Shown one piece after another: positions 10,416 to 17,864 of a stretch of 64,000 nt of DNA. The translations under genes were made by a program, and so were the position numbers. The stretch's first letter is position 1. Each line of letters opens with the position of its first letter. Source of the stretch: Candidatus Rhodobacter oscarellae (GTDB lineage: Bacteria > Pseudomonadota > Alphaproteobacteria > Rhodobacterales > Rhodobacteraceae). A model generated the notes under the pieces. It saw only the letters and a list, made by a program, of their open reading frames with translations, was not told the origin of the DNA and searched no databases. Location: contig NZ_LFTY01000002.1 of the NCBI RefSeq assembly GCF_001078595.1, forward strand, positions 1,012,151 to 1,076,150, read 5' to 3'.

Positions 10416-11105
10416 ATGCGCTATTTGATCACGCCCGCATTATTGATCTTTGGAACCGTGCTGGCCGCGCCAGCGATTGCGCAGAGCGGCAAGAAGAGCC
10501 CCTCTGGTGCGGCCCCGGTGGAGGCACCGGAATGTGGCCGATTTCCCGGTGGCGATGTCGTCTGCAGCTGCCCCGCGGGCGGCGTGGACCGGTCCGTTTG
10601 GGGCGTCGGGCCCTATACTGGCGACAGCGATGTCTGCACCGCCGCGCGCCACGCAGGGGTGATCGGCGCCGATGGCGGCGTGGTTTCGCTGAGCGAGCGA
10701 CCCGGCCAATCGGGCTACGAGGGCAGCACCGCCAATGGCGTGACCACCTCAAGCTGGGGCAGCTACGGCCAGAGCTTTGCCTTCGCCAGCGCGGGTGGGG
10801 CTTCCACGCTAGAGGCCACGGGCTTGCCGCGCTGCACCAAGATGCCTGCCGGTGCCGACCGCTATTCCTGTGCCTGCCCGGCGGATGCGCCGCTGGGCTC
10901 GGTCTGGGGCAACGGGCCCTACACCGCGGATAGCGACATCTGCACCGCGGCGCTGCACCTTGCCTATATCGATGCCGAGGGCGGCGATGTCCATGTGCTG
11001 AGAGTGCAGGGGCTTTCGTCGTATTTCGGGGCGGAATCGAACGGTGTCACCAGTTCGGGCTGGGGCGCTTTTGTCAGCAGCACAACTTTTCATTGGAATC
11101 GGTAG
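10416..11105 (+). CDS. Secreted protein with two LCCL domains
   Basis: A 229-aa protein with a signal peptide (about 1-22) and two tandem LCCL domains (about 38-124 and 138-226). Each carries the hallmark VWGxGPYTxDSxxCTAAxH segment, a GG-x-V/H-V strand and a final NGVTSSxWGxx motif, with four cysteines per unit. LCCL domains are best known from eukaryotic extracellular proteins (Limulus factor C, cochlin, Lgl1) but also occur in secreted bacterial proteins. A lipid- or glycan-binding role is inferred from those relatives only. It ends about 120 bases from the tmRNA gene on the other strand. Confidence 0.9.
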   Translation: MRYLITPALLIFGTVLAAPAIAQSGKKSPSGAAPVEAPECGRFPGGDVVCSCPAGGVDRSVWGVGPYTGDSDVCTAARHAGVIGADGGVVSLSERPGQSGYEGSTANGVTTSSWGSYGQSFAFASAGGASTLEATGLPRCTKMPAGADRYSCACPADAPLGSVWGNGPYTADSDICTAALHLAYIDAEGGDVHVLRVQGLSSYFGAESNGVTSSGWGAFVSSTTFHWNR

Positions 11106-11129
11106 CCGGTGCGCGGGGCGACTCTGCGG

Positions 11130-11250
11130 GATAAGGTGCAGGCTTCTGTTGCCTCCGGGGCTTGCGCTGCAAGCTCCCGCATGCGCGTCATAACTTCGGA
11201 GCGGGCGCGGGCATCAAACGCTGAGTGATAAGGTGCAGGCTTCTGTTGCC
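11130..11250. repeat. 24-bp direct repeat of the tmRNA coding-piece 3' end
   Basis: Bases 11130-11153 and 11227-11250 are identical (GATAAGGTGCAGGCTTCTG then TTGCC). The copy at 11227-11250 is the 3' arm of pseudoknot PK2 and the tail of the ssrA coding piece read on the minus strand; the other copy lies 97 bases further on. tmRNA 3' ends are common integrase targets, so the repeat looks like an att scar. Confidence 0.8.
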
Positions 11251-11546
11251 AGGTGCCTGCGAACCCCGCCAGCCCTGGCTAGAGGACTGGACTTAAGATT
11301 TCGATCTATCGCGCTGCATTAAGCAGCGAGAGCGACCGGAGCATGATTGTTATTGGCAATTATGCTTAACGGACCGATATCGGTGGTACCTCACCGAGAC
11401 AAAGCAAACACCTTTAGACGTTCGTCGATCCTGTTTCGACCCCTCGCTCCCCCCAATAAAGGGAATTTGGTGGAGTCGCCGGGTACCGCCCCCGGGTCCG
11501 ATCCGCTTATTACGTGCGCGTTTATGTCCATAGTCGGCAAGCCGAC
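11226..11546 (-). ncRNA. ssrA: Circularly permuted two-piece tmRNA
   Basis: Rescues stalled ribosomes and tags nascent proteins. Read on the minus strand, the acceptor piece (about 11546-11468) comes first and ends in CGACTCCACCA, preceded by a T-arm-like hairpin (CCGGG, 7-nt loop, CCCGG). A 24-nt intervening segment follows. The coding piece starts at 11443 with GGGGTCG, which pairs with CGACTCC to give a 7-bp acceptor stem including the G-U identity pair. The tag frame is 11357-11319 and encodes ANNNHAPVALAA-stop. Downstream, CCAGG/CCTGG and GCAGGC/GCCTGC interlock as pseudoknot PK2, ending near 11226. A weak promoter (TTGTAT 11581-11576, 17-bp spacer, TACATA 11558-11553) fits a start near 11546. 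The exact processing ends are inferred. Confidence 0.95.
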
Positions 11547-11709
11547 GCCTCATATGTAGGCGCCCGCGTCGCCGGATACAAGCGTCTAGAAAAAAAGGCG
11601 AATTAGTTTGTTGTCTTGTTGAGTGAGTTTGCCATAGAAGCCGCAACTCTGGTTAACGATTCTCCGGTTTTGGTTCCTTTCGATGTCACGGGAATGAGTG
11701 AGAAGTCAC

Positions 11710-11883
11710 ATGGCAGTTAGGCTGTTTAGATGCGCGGATTGCGGTCACAAAATGCGGTTCTGGGGGGCGAGTCGCGGGTATTGCTATACTCCAAAACCGT
11801 TTCACAAACGCGGCAGATATCTTCTGATGGTGCTGTTTTTATTGGTGTTTTGGGCGTCTTTCGCCTTTCTTCAAATGCAATGA
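11710..11883 (+). CDS. Small zinc-ribbon-like membrane protein
   Basis: A 57-aa protein. The N-terminus carries FRCADCGHKMRFWGASRGYCY, a short Cys-rich element in which CxxC plus a third Cys suggests a half zinc ribbon. A single transmembrane helix follows (about 37-54). A GTG four codons upstream (11698) is an alternative start. It is a free-standing gene divergent from ssrA. The function is unknown; coding is supported by the Cys motif and TM arrangement rather than a recognised family. Confidence 0.55.
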   Translation: MAVRLFRCADCGHKMRFWGASRGYCYTPKPFHKRGRYLLMVLFLLVFWASFAFLQMQ

Positions 11884-12027
11884 AATCGCCGCGGCGCAGC
11901 TGACGCGATGCTTGCGTGCTCGGCTCTTGTCCCGCGTGCCTCATTGCCGTGCTGAAGGCGCCCAATTCTTACCGCCATTCGGGTTTACGGGTTCGATCTG
12001 AGGGAATTTCGGATCGGACTATCACCT

Positions 12028-12828
12028 ATGCGTGTGTTTACCATTTTGGCGACTGTGGCCCTCTTGGTGCCCATGACATCCGGGGCGCAGGTCAAGGACC
12101 GTCTGGACCGGCGCGACAAGCTGTTGGGATGGGAGGCCGTGGGGCGACTGGATGGCCCGCATGGGCATTGCACGGCGGCGCTGATCACGCGGGATGTCGC
12201 GCTTACGGCCGCGCATTGCGTGGCGGGCAAGGGCACCGGATTCGTGTTCCGGGCAGGCTATCGGGACGGCAGCGCGATTGCCTCGCGCAGCGTCGTCGAT
12301 CTGGTGCTCGCGGACGGGTATCTTGATGCGGTCGCGCGCAGGGACCGCGGGCAGGCGATTGCGCTTGACGTGGCCTTGGTGCGCCTCAGCAGCGCGATCT
12401 ACGATCCCGGCGCCAACCCCTATGAGATCGCCGCGCCGCCTCGTTTGGGCGGGCAACTGACGCTGGCCTCTTACGGTCAGGGACGACTGGAGGCGCTGAC
12501 GTTGGAGCGAGGCTGCGCGCTTAAGAAGCGCTACCGCGATGGCGTCGTGGGTTTCGACTGCGACGCGACTTTTGGCTCCTCCGGTGCGCCGGTCTTTACC
12601 AAGGTGGGCGACCGGTTCCGCATCTTCTCGGTCGTGTCCAGCGGGACCGTGGATGAGGGCTTGCCCAAGGAAACGCTGGGGATGGAGCTGTCCGCGATTG
12701 TGCCGCAGATGTTGGAGACCTTGCGCAACAGGCGTGCCCTGGCGCCGATCAGCAACGGGGCGCGGCGCATTGGCGTGGGGCAGGGGATGAGCGGGGGCGC
12801 GCGGTTCGTCCGGCCCAACGGGTCCTAG
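12028..12828 (+). CDS. Secreted trypsin-like serine protease
   Basis: A 266-aa S1-type peptidase with a signal peptide (about 1-20). The catalytic triad is complete: His63 in LTAAHC, Asp114 in IALDVALVRL, and Ser185 in FGSSGAPVF. The fold is short for the family, like other small proteobacterial S1 proteases, and the C-terminal 40 residues are low-complexity. It probably acts in the periplasm or outside the cell; the substrate is unknown. It is separated by 13 bases from the convergent FadR-type regulator. Confidence 0.9.
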   Translation: MRVFTILATVALLVPMTSGAQVKDRLDRRDKLLGWEAVGRLDGPHGHCTAALITRDVALTAAHCVAGKGTGFVFRAGYRDGSAIASRSVVDLVLADGYLDAVARRDRGQAIALDVALVRLSSAIYDPGANPYEIAAPPRLGGQLTLASYGQGRLEALTLERGCALKKRYRDGVVGFDCDATFGSSGAPVFTKVGDRFRIFSVVSSGTVDEGLPKETLGMELSAIVPQMLETLRNRRALAPISNGARRIGVGQGMSGGARFVRPNGS

Positions 12829-12841
12829 AGCGCGCGCGGGG

Positions 12842-13570
12842 CTAACCGCCGCGCCGCTCGGCCATGACCTGCGCGCCAAGGGACTTGGTGTAGTTCTCCA
12901 GCTCTGACAGCGCCGCCTCGACAGCGGCGGGCTCCTGAGCACTTACGGCATCCGCGATCCGGCTGTGCAGGGCGATGATCTCTTCGCGGGACCGCGCGGT
13001 GAAGGTGATCATGTTCATCAGGGGCTGCATGGCTTCCACAGCGCCCGCCAGCTGATAGCTCAGCACGGGGTTGCCGGCGGCGTCCACCAGCGCGCGGTGA
13101 AAGGCCACATCCGAGGCGCAGAACGCCTCATCCGTCAGCCCAGGCGCACCCTGGCGGGTGATCTCGGCCTGCATGGCGGCGAGGTGGTCGGGGCCGCGGC
13201 GCTTGGCCGCCAAGGGTGCGCAGGCGCGTTCCAGCGTGTAGCGCGCCTCGCAGGCGGTCTCGAAATCCACCGCGTTCATGCTCAACAGAAGCGTCGAGGT
13301 GGTGATCTGCTGCGGATAGGCCTCCTCATAGGTCAGCCGGTTCACGAAGGCCCCGCCGGTGGCGCCGCGCTGGGTGCGGATCAGGCTCTGCGCGGCCAGG
13401 CGCTTGAGCGCCTCGCGCACGGTGGGGCGGGAGACGCCGAACTGCTCTGCCAGATCGGATTCCGAGGGCAGCCGCGCGTCCGAGATCAGGTCGCCGGCGA
13501 CGATGGCCTCTCGGATCGCCTTGGCGATCTGCGGGGCGAGGTCTTTGGTCTGGTCGAGCTTTGTGCGCAT
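12842..13570 (-). CDS. GntR/FadR-subfamily transcriptional regulator (DmdR-like by position)
   Basis: A 242-aa regulator with a winged-helix domain (about 8-75; LPSESDLAEQFGVSRPTVRE) and an all-helical FCD ligand-binding domain (about 95-225). It is divergent from the operon that ends in dmdA-acuI, with a 90-bp shared control region containing a TGTCTGACA palindrome. In Ruegeria pomeroyi a GntR-type gene adjoins dmdA, so a role as a DMSP- or acrylate-responsive regulator of this operon is a reasonable inference. The ligand is not deducible. Confidence 0.88.
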   Translation of the reverse strand: MRTKLDQTKDLAPQIAKAIREAIVAGDLISDARLPSESDLAEQFGVSRPTVREALKRLAAQSLIRTQRGATGGAFVNRLTYEEAYPQQITTSTLLLSMNAVDFETACEARYTLERACAPLAAKRRGPDHLAAMQAEITRQGAPGLTDEAFCASDVAFHRALVDAAGNPVLSYQLAGAVEAMQPLMNMITFTARSREEIIALHSRIADAVSAQEPAAVEAALSELENYTKSLGAQVMAERRGG

Positions 13571-13572
13571 CT

Positions 13573-13600
13573 GTCCAATTGTCTGACATTAATCGTTTGA
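13573..13600. promoter_or_regulatory. Likely operator of the FadR-type regulator
   Basis: The intergenic region holds the perfect 9-bp palindrome TGTCTGACA (13580-13588), followed 9 bases later by a second TTTGACATTT-type half site, giving two TGACATT direct copies. FCD-type GntR proteins commonly bind TGTnnGACA-like palindromes. The site overlaps the start region of the regulator gene and precedes the divergent DUF2182 operon. Confidence 0.55.
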
Positions 13601-13660
13601 CATTTAACCCGCGCCTGCACCAATAGGCAAATCGAAAGACTCACCTGGACCTTGTGACGG

Positions 13661-14452
13661 ATGCCTGCTGGACTGATCAGATCATCGCTGTGGCTTGGCT
13701 TTTTCGCCCTGATCCTATGGGCGTGGTGGGTGATGTATTCCATGGCAATGGATATGGATCTGGACTGGGTCGGCCGCCCGGGGGCGATGGGCGCGCGCAT
13801 GGCGGCGATGGACCCGCGCATGCCGATGTACATGCCGATGGCCAATTTCGGGCCGCTATTCGCGATGTGGGCGATCATGATGGCGGCGATGATGCTGCCC
13901 ACGATGGTGCCCACTTTGACGAGCTACGAGCGGCTGATGGTGACCGCGGACGGCACCCGCGCGGGCTGGCTGGGCGTGTTGGCGGGCTACGCCATCGCCT
14001 GGGTGGGGTTCGCCGCGGCGATCACCGCCGCGCAGCTGGCGCTGCTCTTTGGCGGCGTGGTGGACATGCTGGGCATCGCCAAGACGCCCTGGTTCGCCGC
14101 GGCGCTGCTGATCGTGGTCGGAGCGTTCCAATTCACCCGCGCCAAAGAGATCTGCCACGGGGTCTGTCACTCGCCGATGATGTATTTCCTGGGGCATTGG
14201 CGCCCGGATTTCCGCGGCGGGCTGCGCATGGGGCTGGGGCTGGGCGCGTTCTGCGTGGGCTGCTGCTGGGGCTTTATGGCGCTGGGCTTCGTGGGCGGGG
14301 TGATGAGCCTCTTGTGGATGGGGCTGGCGACGCTCTTTATGGTGTTTGAGAAACTGCCGCAGATCGGCCACCGCCTGCTGAAGCCGGCGGGCGTGGTGTT
14401 GATCGCGGGCGGGCTCTTCGTGGCGGCGCAGGCCGCTGGATTGATCGGATAG
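13661..14452 (+). CDS. DUF2182 family integral membrane protein
   Basis: A 263-aa polytopic membrane protein of the DUF2182 (predicted metal-binding) family. About seven hydrophobic segments are visible, and the protein is rich in Met and Cys: clustered Met in MYSMAMDMDLDW, MYMPMANFGP and MWAIMMAAMMLPTMVP, then KEICHGVCHSPMMYF and CVGCCWGFM, which look like soft-metal ligands. It is the first gene of a tight five-gene unit (14-bp gap to the next gene). DUF2182 and DUF1326 genes frequently pair; the substrate metal, if any, is unknown. Confidence 0.85.
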   Translation: MPAGLIRSSLWLGFFALILWAWWVMYSMAMDMDLDWVGRPGAMGARMAAMDPRMPMYMPMANFGPLFAMWAIMMAAMMLPTMVPTLTSYERLMVTADGTRAGWLGVLAGYAIAWVGFAAAITAAQLALLFGGVVDMLGIAKTPWFAAALLIVVGAFQFTRAKEICHGVCHSPMMYFLGHWRPDFRGGLRMGLGLGAFCVGCCWGFMALGFVGGVMSLLWMGLATLFMVFEKLPQIGHRLLKPAGVVLIAGGLFVAAQAAGLIG

Positions 14453-14466
14453 GGAGGACGGACGAC

Positions 14467-15183
14467 ATGGCAGCCAAGAAAGAGGCCAAAGCGGCGGATC
14501 GGATCGTGGTGCGCGACCGGCTGGATCAGCGCATGGACCCGAACCCTTTGCGGCGGCGTCTGCGCCCGACCGAGTGGGTGATCAAGGGCGAGTTGTTCAT
14601 GAACTGCTCCTGCACGGTGTTCTGCCCCTGCGTGATCTCGCTGGGCGCGCATCCGCCGACCGAGGGCTCCTGCCGCACCTGGTTCGCGCTGCAGATCGAC
14701 GAGGGCCATTTCGAGGGCGAGAATCTGGGCGGGCTGAACGTGGCGCTGATGATCGACATCCCCGGCAAGATGGCCGATGGCGACTGGAAGGTCGCGGCCT
14801 ATGTGGATGAAAACGCGACGCAAAAGGCCTATAACGGGTTGCTGCAGATCCTCTCTGGCGGGGCGGGCGGCAACACCGGCGTGTTCCACTACCTGGTCTC
14901 CGAGATCATCGGTGCGGAGCGCGAGAAGGTGATCATCGAGCGCGACGGGCGCCGCCGCCGCATCATGGTGGGCCGCAAGATCCAGGGCGAGATCGAGATG
15001 CTGCAGGGCAAGGACCCCGACGTGCCGGTGGCGATCGAGAACTCGACCTACTGGATGGGGCCGGTGGTCTATCCGGCGCGCGGGCTCAAAAGCCGGGTGC
15101 GCGACTATGGCCGGGTCTGGGACTTCTCCGGCAAGTCCGGCGAGATCGTCCCGATCAACTGGTCGGGCCCGAACCGCACATGA
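14467..15183 (+). CDS. DUF1326 domain-containing protein
   Basis: A 238-aa soluble protein whose hallmark is the Cys cluster NCSCTVFCPCVIS (about residues 48-60), a likely metal-binding or redox site, followed by a beta-rich domain (FALQIDEGHFEGENLGGLNV, then IPGKMADGDWKVAAYVDE). It overlaps the downstream DinB gene by 4 bases (ATGA), so the two are translationally coupled. The partner gene upstream is DUF2182. The function is uncharacterised; co-occurrence suggests a joint metal-handling role. Confidence 0.85.
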   Translation: MAAKKEAKAADRIVVRDRLDQRMDPNPLRRRLRPTEWVIKGELFMNCSCTVFCPCVISLGAHPPTEGSCRTWFALQIDEGHFEGENLGGLNVALMIDIPGKMADGDWKVAAYVDENATQKAYNGLLQILSGGAGGNTGVFHYLVSEIIGAEREKVIIERDGRRRRIMVGRKIQGEIEMLQGKDPDVPVAIENSTYWMGPVVYPARGLKSRVRDYGRVWDFSGKSGEIVPINWSGPNRT

Positions 15184-15686
15184 TCACACCGGAGTTCTGC
15201 CGCACCATGGCGCGCTATAACGCCTGGCAGAACAAGAGCTTGCAGGTGGCCGCAGATGGGCTTGCCGAGGACGCCCGCAGGGCGGATCGCGGCGCCTTCT
15301 TCGGGTCCATCTTCGGCACGCTCAACCACCTTCTTTGGGCCGACACGATCTGGATGTCGCGCTTTGACGGCTGGAGAAAGCCCAAGGGGGGCATTTCTGA
15401 CAGCCCGCGTTTCACCTCCGAATGGGTGGCCCTTAAGGCCGCGCGCGGGGATGCGGACCAGCGGATCAAGACCTGGGCGCGCAGGCTGACAGAGGCGGAT
15501 CTGCAGGGCGATTTGGCGTGGTTTTCCGGTGCGTTAGGCGCCAATGTTCAGAAATCCTACGGGTTCTGCGTGCAGCATTTTTTCAACCACCAGACCCACC
15601 ACCGTGGCCAGGTCCACGCGATGCTCACCGCGGCGGGGGCAAAGCCCGCCGATACCGACCTCTTCATCATGCCCGAGGATGCCTGA
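15180..15686 (+). CDS. DinB-family (four-helix, metal-dependent) protein
   Basis: A 168-aa protein with DinB/YfiT-like helical-bundle features: metal-ligand His in FGTLNHLLWADTIWM (about 49) and in CVQHFFNHQTHHRGQVH (about 130-146). DinB superfamily members are metal-dependent thiol S-transferases or related enzymes in several actinobacterial and Bacillus cases. It is coupled by a 4-base overlap to the DUF1326 gene and stops one base before the dmdA start. Confidence 0.85.
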   Translation: MITPEFCRTMARYNAWQNKSLQVAADGLAEDARRADRGAFFGSIFGTLNHLLWADTIWMSRFDGWRKPKGGISDSPRFTSEWVALKAARGDADQRIKTWARRLTEADLQGDLAWFSGALGANVQKSYGFCVQHFFNHQTHHRGQVHAMLTAAGAKPADTDLFIMPEDA

Positions 15687-15687
15687 A

Positions 15688-16794
15688 ATGGCCGCTATCT
15701 CCCCCTCGCGCCGTCTGCGCCGCACGCCCTTTTCCGAGGGCGTCGAGGCGATGGGCGCCAAGGCCTACACGGTCTATAATCACATGCTTTTGGCCACGGT
15801 CTTCCGCTCGGTCGAGGAGGATTACCGCCACCTGAAATCCGCGGTGCAGGTCTGGGACGTCGCCTGCGAGCGCCAGGTGGAGCTTCGCGGCCCGGATGCG
15901 GGCAAGCTGATGAAGATGCTGACGCCACGCGACCTGCGCGGCATGCTGCCGGGCCAGTGCTATTACATGCCCATCGTCGACCAGACCGGCGGGATGCTGA
16001 ACGACCCCGTCGCGGTCAAGCTTGCCGAGGACCGCTATTGGATCTCGATTGCCGACAGCGATTTGCTGTTTTGGGTCAAGGGGATCGCCCACGCTCTTCA
16101 CATGGAGGTGCTGGTGGACGAGCCCGACGTGTCCCCTCTGGCCATTCAAGGCCCCAAGGCCGAGGAACTGATGGCGCGGGTCTTCGGCGACAGCGTACGC
16201 AACATCCGATTTTTCCGCTTTGGCTGGTTCGACTTCCAGGGGCGCAGCCTGGTTGTGGCGCGGTCGGGATATTCTAAACAAGGCGGGTTCGAGATCTATG
16301 TCGAGGGCTCGGACATTGGTATGCCGCTCTGGAACGCGCTCTTCGAGGCGGGCAAGGATCTGGACGTCCACGCGGGCTGTCCCAACCTGATCGAGCGGAT
16401 CGAGGGCGGCTTGCTGAGCTATGGTAACGACATGACCCGCGCCAACACGCCCCATGAATGCGGGCTGGGCCGGTTCTGCGACACGCAGACGGCGATTGGC
16501 TGCGTCGGGCGGGATTCGCTGCTGCGGGTGGCCCAGGACGGCCCCGTGCGCCAGATCCGCGCCATCGCCATCGAGGGCGCCCCGGTGCCCGGCTGCGGCG
16601 CGCCCTGGCCGATCATGGCGGGCCAGGACCAGGTGGGGCAGGTGACATCCGCCGCCTGGTCCCCCGATTACGAGACGAACGTGGCCATTGGCATGGTCCG
16701 CATGACCCATTGGGAGCCCTACACAGAGGTGGACGTGCTTCTGCCCGAGGGCGAGGTGCGTGCGGCGACCGTCTTTGGCGTCTTTTGGAATTGA
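15688..16794 (+). CDS. dmdA: Dimethylsulfoniopropionate demethylase DmdA
   Basis: Transfers a methyl group from DMSP to tetrahydrofolate, giving methylmercaptopropionate and 5-methyl-THF; cytoplasmic. The 368-aa GcvT-fold protein matches roseobacter DmdA closely: RRTPFSEGVEAMGAKAYTVY, VQVWDVACERQVELRGPDA, GGMLNDPVAVKLAEDRYW, SGYSKQGGFEIYVEGSDIGM and LLSYGNDMTRANTPHECGLG. The ATG at 15688 is chosen for the GAGGA 8 bases upstream and the family-like MAAISPSRRLRR start. It is followed after 12 bases by acuI, as in Ruegeria pomeroyi. It could be another GcvT-like methyltransferase, but the full-length similarity argues against this. Confidence 0.92.
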   Translation: MAAISPSRRLRRTPFSEGVEAMGAKAYTVYNHMLLATVFRSVEEDYRHLKSAVQVWDVACERQVELRGPDAGKLMKMLTPRDLRGMLPGQCYYMPIVDQTGGMLNDPVAVKLAEDRYWISIADSDLLFWVKGIAHALHMEVLVDEPDVSPLAIQGPKAEELMARVFGDSVRNIRFFRFGWFDFQGRSLVVARSGYSKQGGFEIYVEGSDIGMPLWNALFEAGKDLDVHAGCPNLIERIEGGLLSYGNDMTRANTPHECGLGRFCDTQTAIGCVGRDSLLRVAQDGPVRQIRAIAIEGAPVPGCGAPWPIMAGQDQVGQVTSAAWSPDYETNVAIGMVRMTHWEPYTEVDVLLPEGEVRAATVFGVFWN

Positions 16795-16806
16795 GAGGAG
16801 AATCAG

Positions 16807-17790
16807 ATGTTTAACGCACTCGTGGTCCGCAAAGAGGGCGAGGAAAAGCCCGTCGCAGGGGTGGAGCAGATCGGCGAGGACATGCTGCCCGAGGGCAACG
16901 TGACCGTCGCGGTGGAATACTCCACGGTGAACTACAAGGACGGGCTCTGCATCGGGCCGGGCGGCGGGCTGGTGCGCAACTACCCGCATGTGCCGGGGAT
17001 CGATTTCGCGGGCACCGTCGAGGCGTCGGACGACGACCGCTACACGCCCGGCGACAAGGTCGTGCTGACCGGCTGGCGCGTGGGCGAGGCGCATTGGGGC
17101 GGCTACGCGCAGAAGGCGCGGGTGAACGCCGATTGGCTGGTGCCGCTGCCCGCCGGTTTGGACACGCGCCAGGCGATGGCCGTGGGCACGGCGGGCTTCA
17201 CCGCGATGCTGGCGGTGATGGCGCTGGAGGATCACGTTCTGAAGGGCGGCCCCGTGCTGGTCACCGGTGCGGCTGGCGGCGTGGGCTCGGTCGCCACCGC
17301 GATCCTGGCCAATCTGGGCCATGAGGTCGCCGCGGTCACCGGGCGGCCTGAGACCGAAGAGTACCTGCGCGGGCTCGGCGCCACGCAGATCGTGCCCCGC
17401 GAGGAGCTGAACGAGACCACCAAACGGCCCTTGGAGAAAGAGGTTTGGGGCGGTTGCGTCGACGCCGTGGGCGGCGAGATGCTGGCCCGGGTGCTGGGGC
17501 AGATGCAGTATGGCGCCAGCGTCGCCGCAGTGGGCCTGGCCGGAGGGGCAGGGCTGCCCGCCACGGTGATCCCATTCCTGCTGCGCGGCGTGAACCTGCT
17601 GGGCATCGACAGCGTCATGCAGCCCTTCGAGAACCGCCTCCCCGCCTGGGAGCGCATCGCCAAGCACCTGCCGATGGACAAGCTGGAGGCGATGGTGCGG
17701 CCCGCGACCCTGTCGGACCTGCCGCAGCTGGGGCGCGACATCCTCAAGGGCCAGGTTAAGGGCCGCGTTGTGGTTGATGTGAATAGTTAG
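16807..17790 (+). CDS. acuI: NADPH-dependent acryloyl-CoA reductase AcuI
   Basis: Reduces acryloyl-CoA to propionyl-CoA, detoxifying the acrylate product of DMSP cleavage. The 327-aa medium-chain reductase has the MDR core (TVNYKDGLCIGP, PHVPGIDFAGTVE), the nucleotide-binding GAAGGVGSVA motif, and the YhdH/AcuI-type end (LLRGVNLLGIDSVM). GAGGAG lies before the start. It forms the end of the dmdA operon. The last 168 bases are repeated at 18838-19005, beyond the DUF4239-like gene, so this copy's 3' end may have been supplied by recombination. Confidence 0.93.
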   Translation: MFNALVVRKEGEEKPVAGVEQIGEDMLPEGNVTVAVEYSTVNYKDGLCIGPGGGLVRNYPHVPGIDFAGTVEASDDDRYTPGDKVVLTGWRVGEAHWGGYAQKARVNADWLVPLPAGLDTRQAMAVGTAGFTAMLAVMALEDHVLKGGPVLVTGAAGGVGSVATAILANLGHEVAAVTGRPETEEYLRGLGATQIVPREELNETTKRPLEKEVWGGCVDAVGGEMLARVLGQMQYGASVAAVGLAGGAGLPATVIPFLLRGVNLLGIDSVMQPFENRLPAWERIAKHLPMDKLEAMVRPATLSDLPQLGRDILKGQVKGRVVVDVNS

Positions 17791-17864
17791 CGCCCTAATA
17801 CAGGGCTTGACTGCACGGTAAAAACAAGACCAGGCTAAAAGATCTATTGGCCTGGTATTAAGAT

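Noticed and set aside
11130-11250. Possible CRISPR repeat pair
   Set aside because: Only two copies, and one copy is a functional part of the tmRNA pseudoknot.
15667-17667. Long minus-strand open frame opposite dmdA and acuI
   Set aside because: It spans two real genes, has shadow composition and no recognisable domain.
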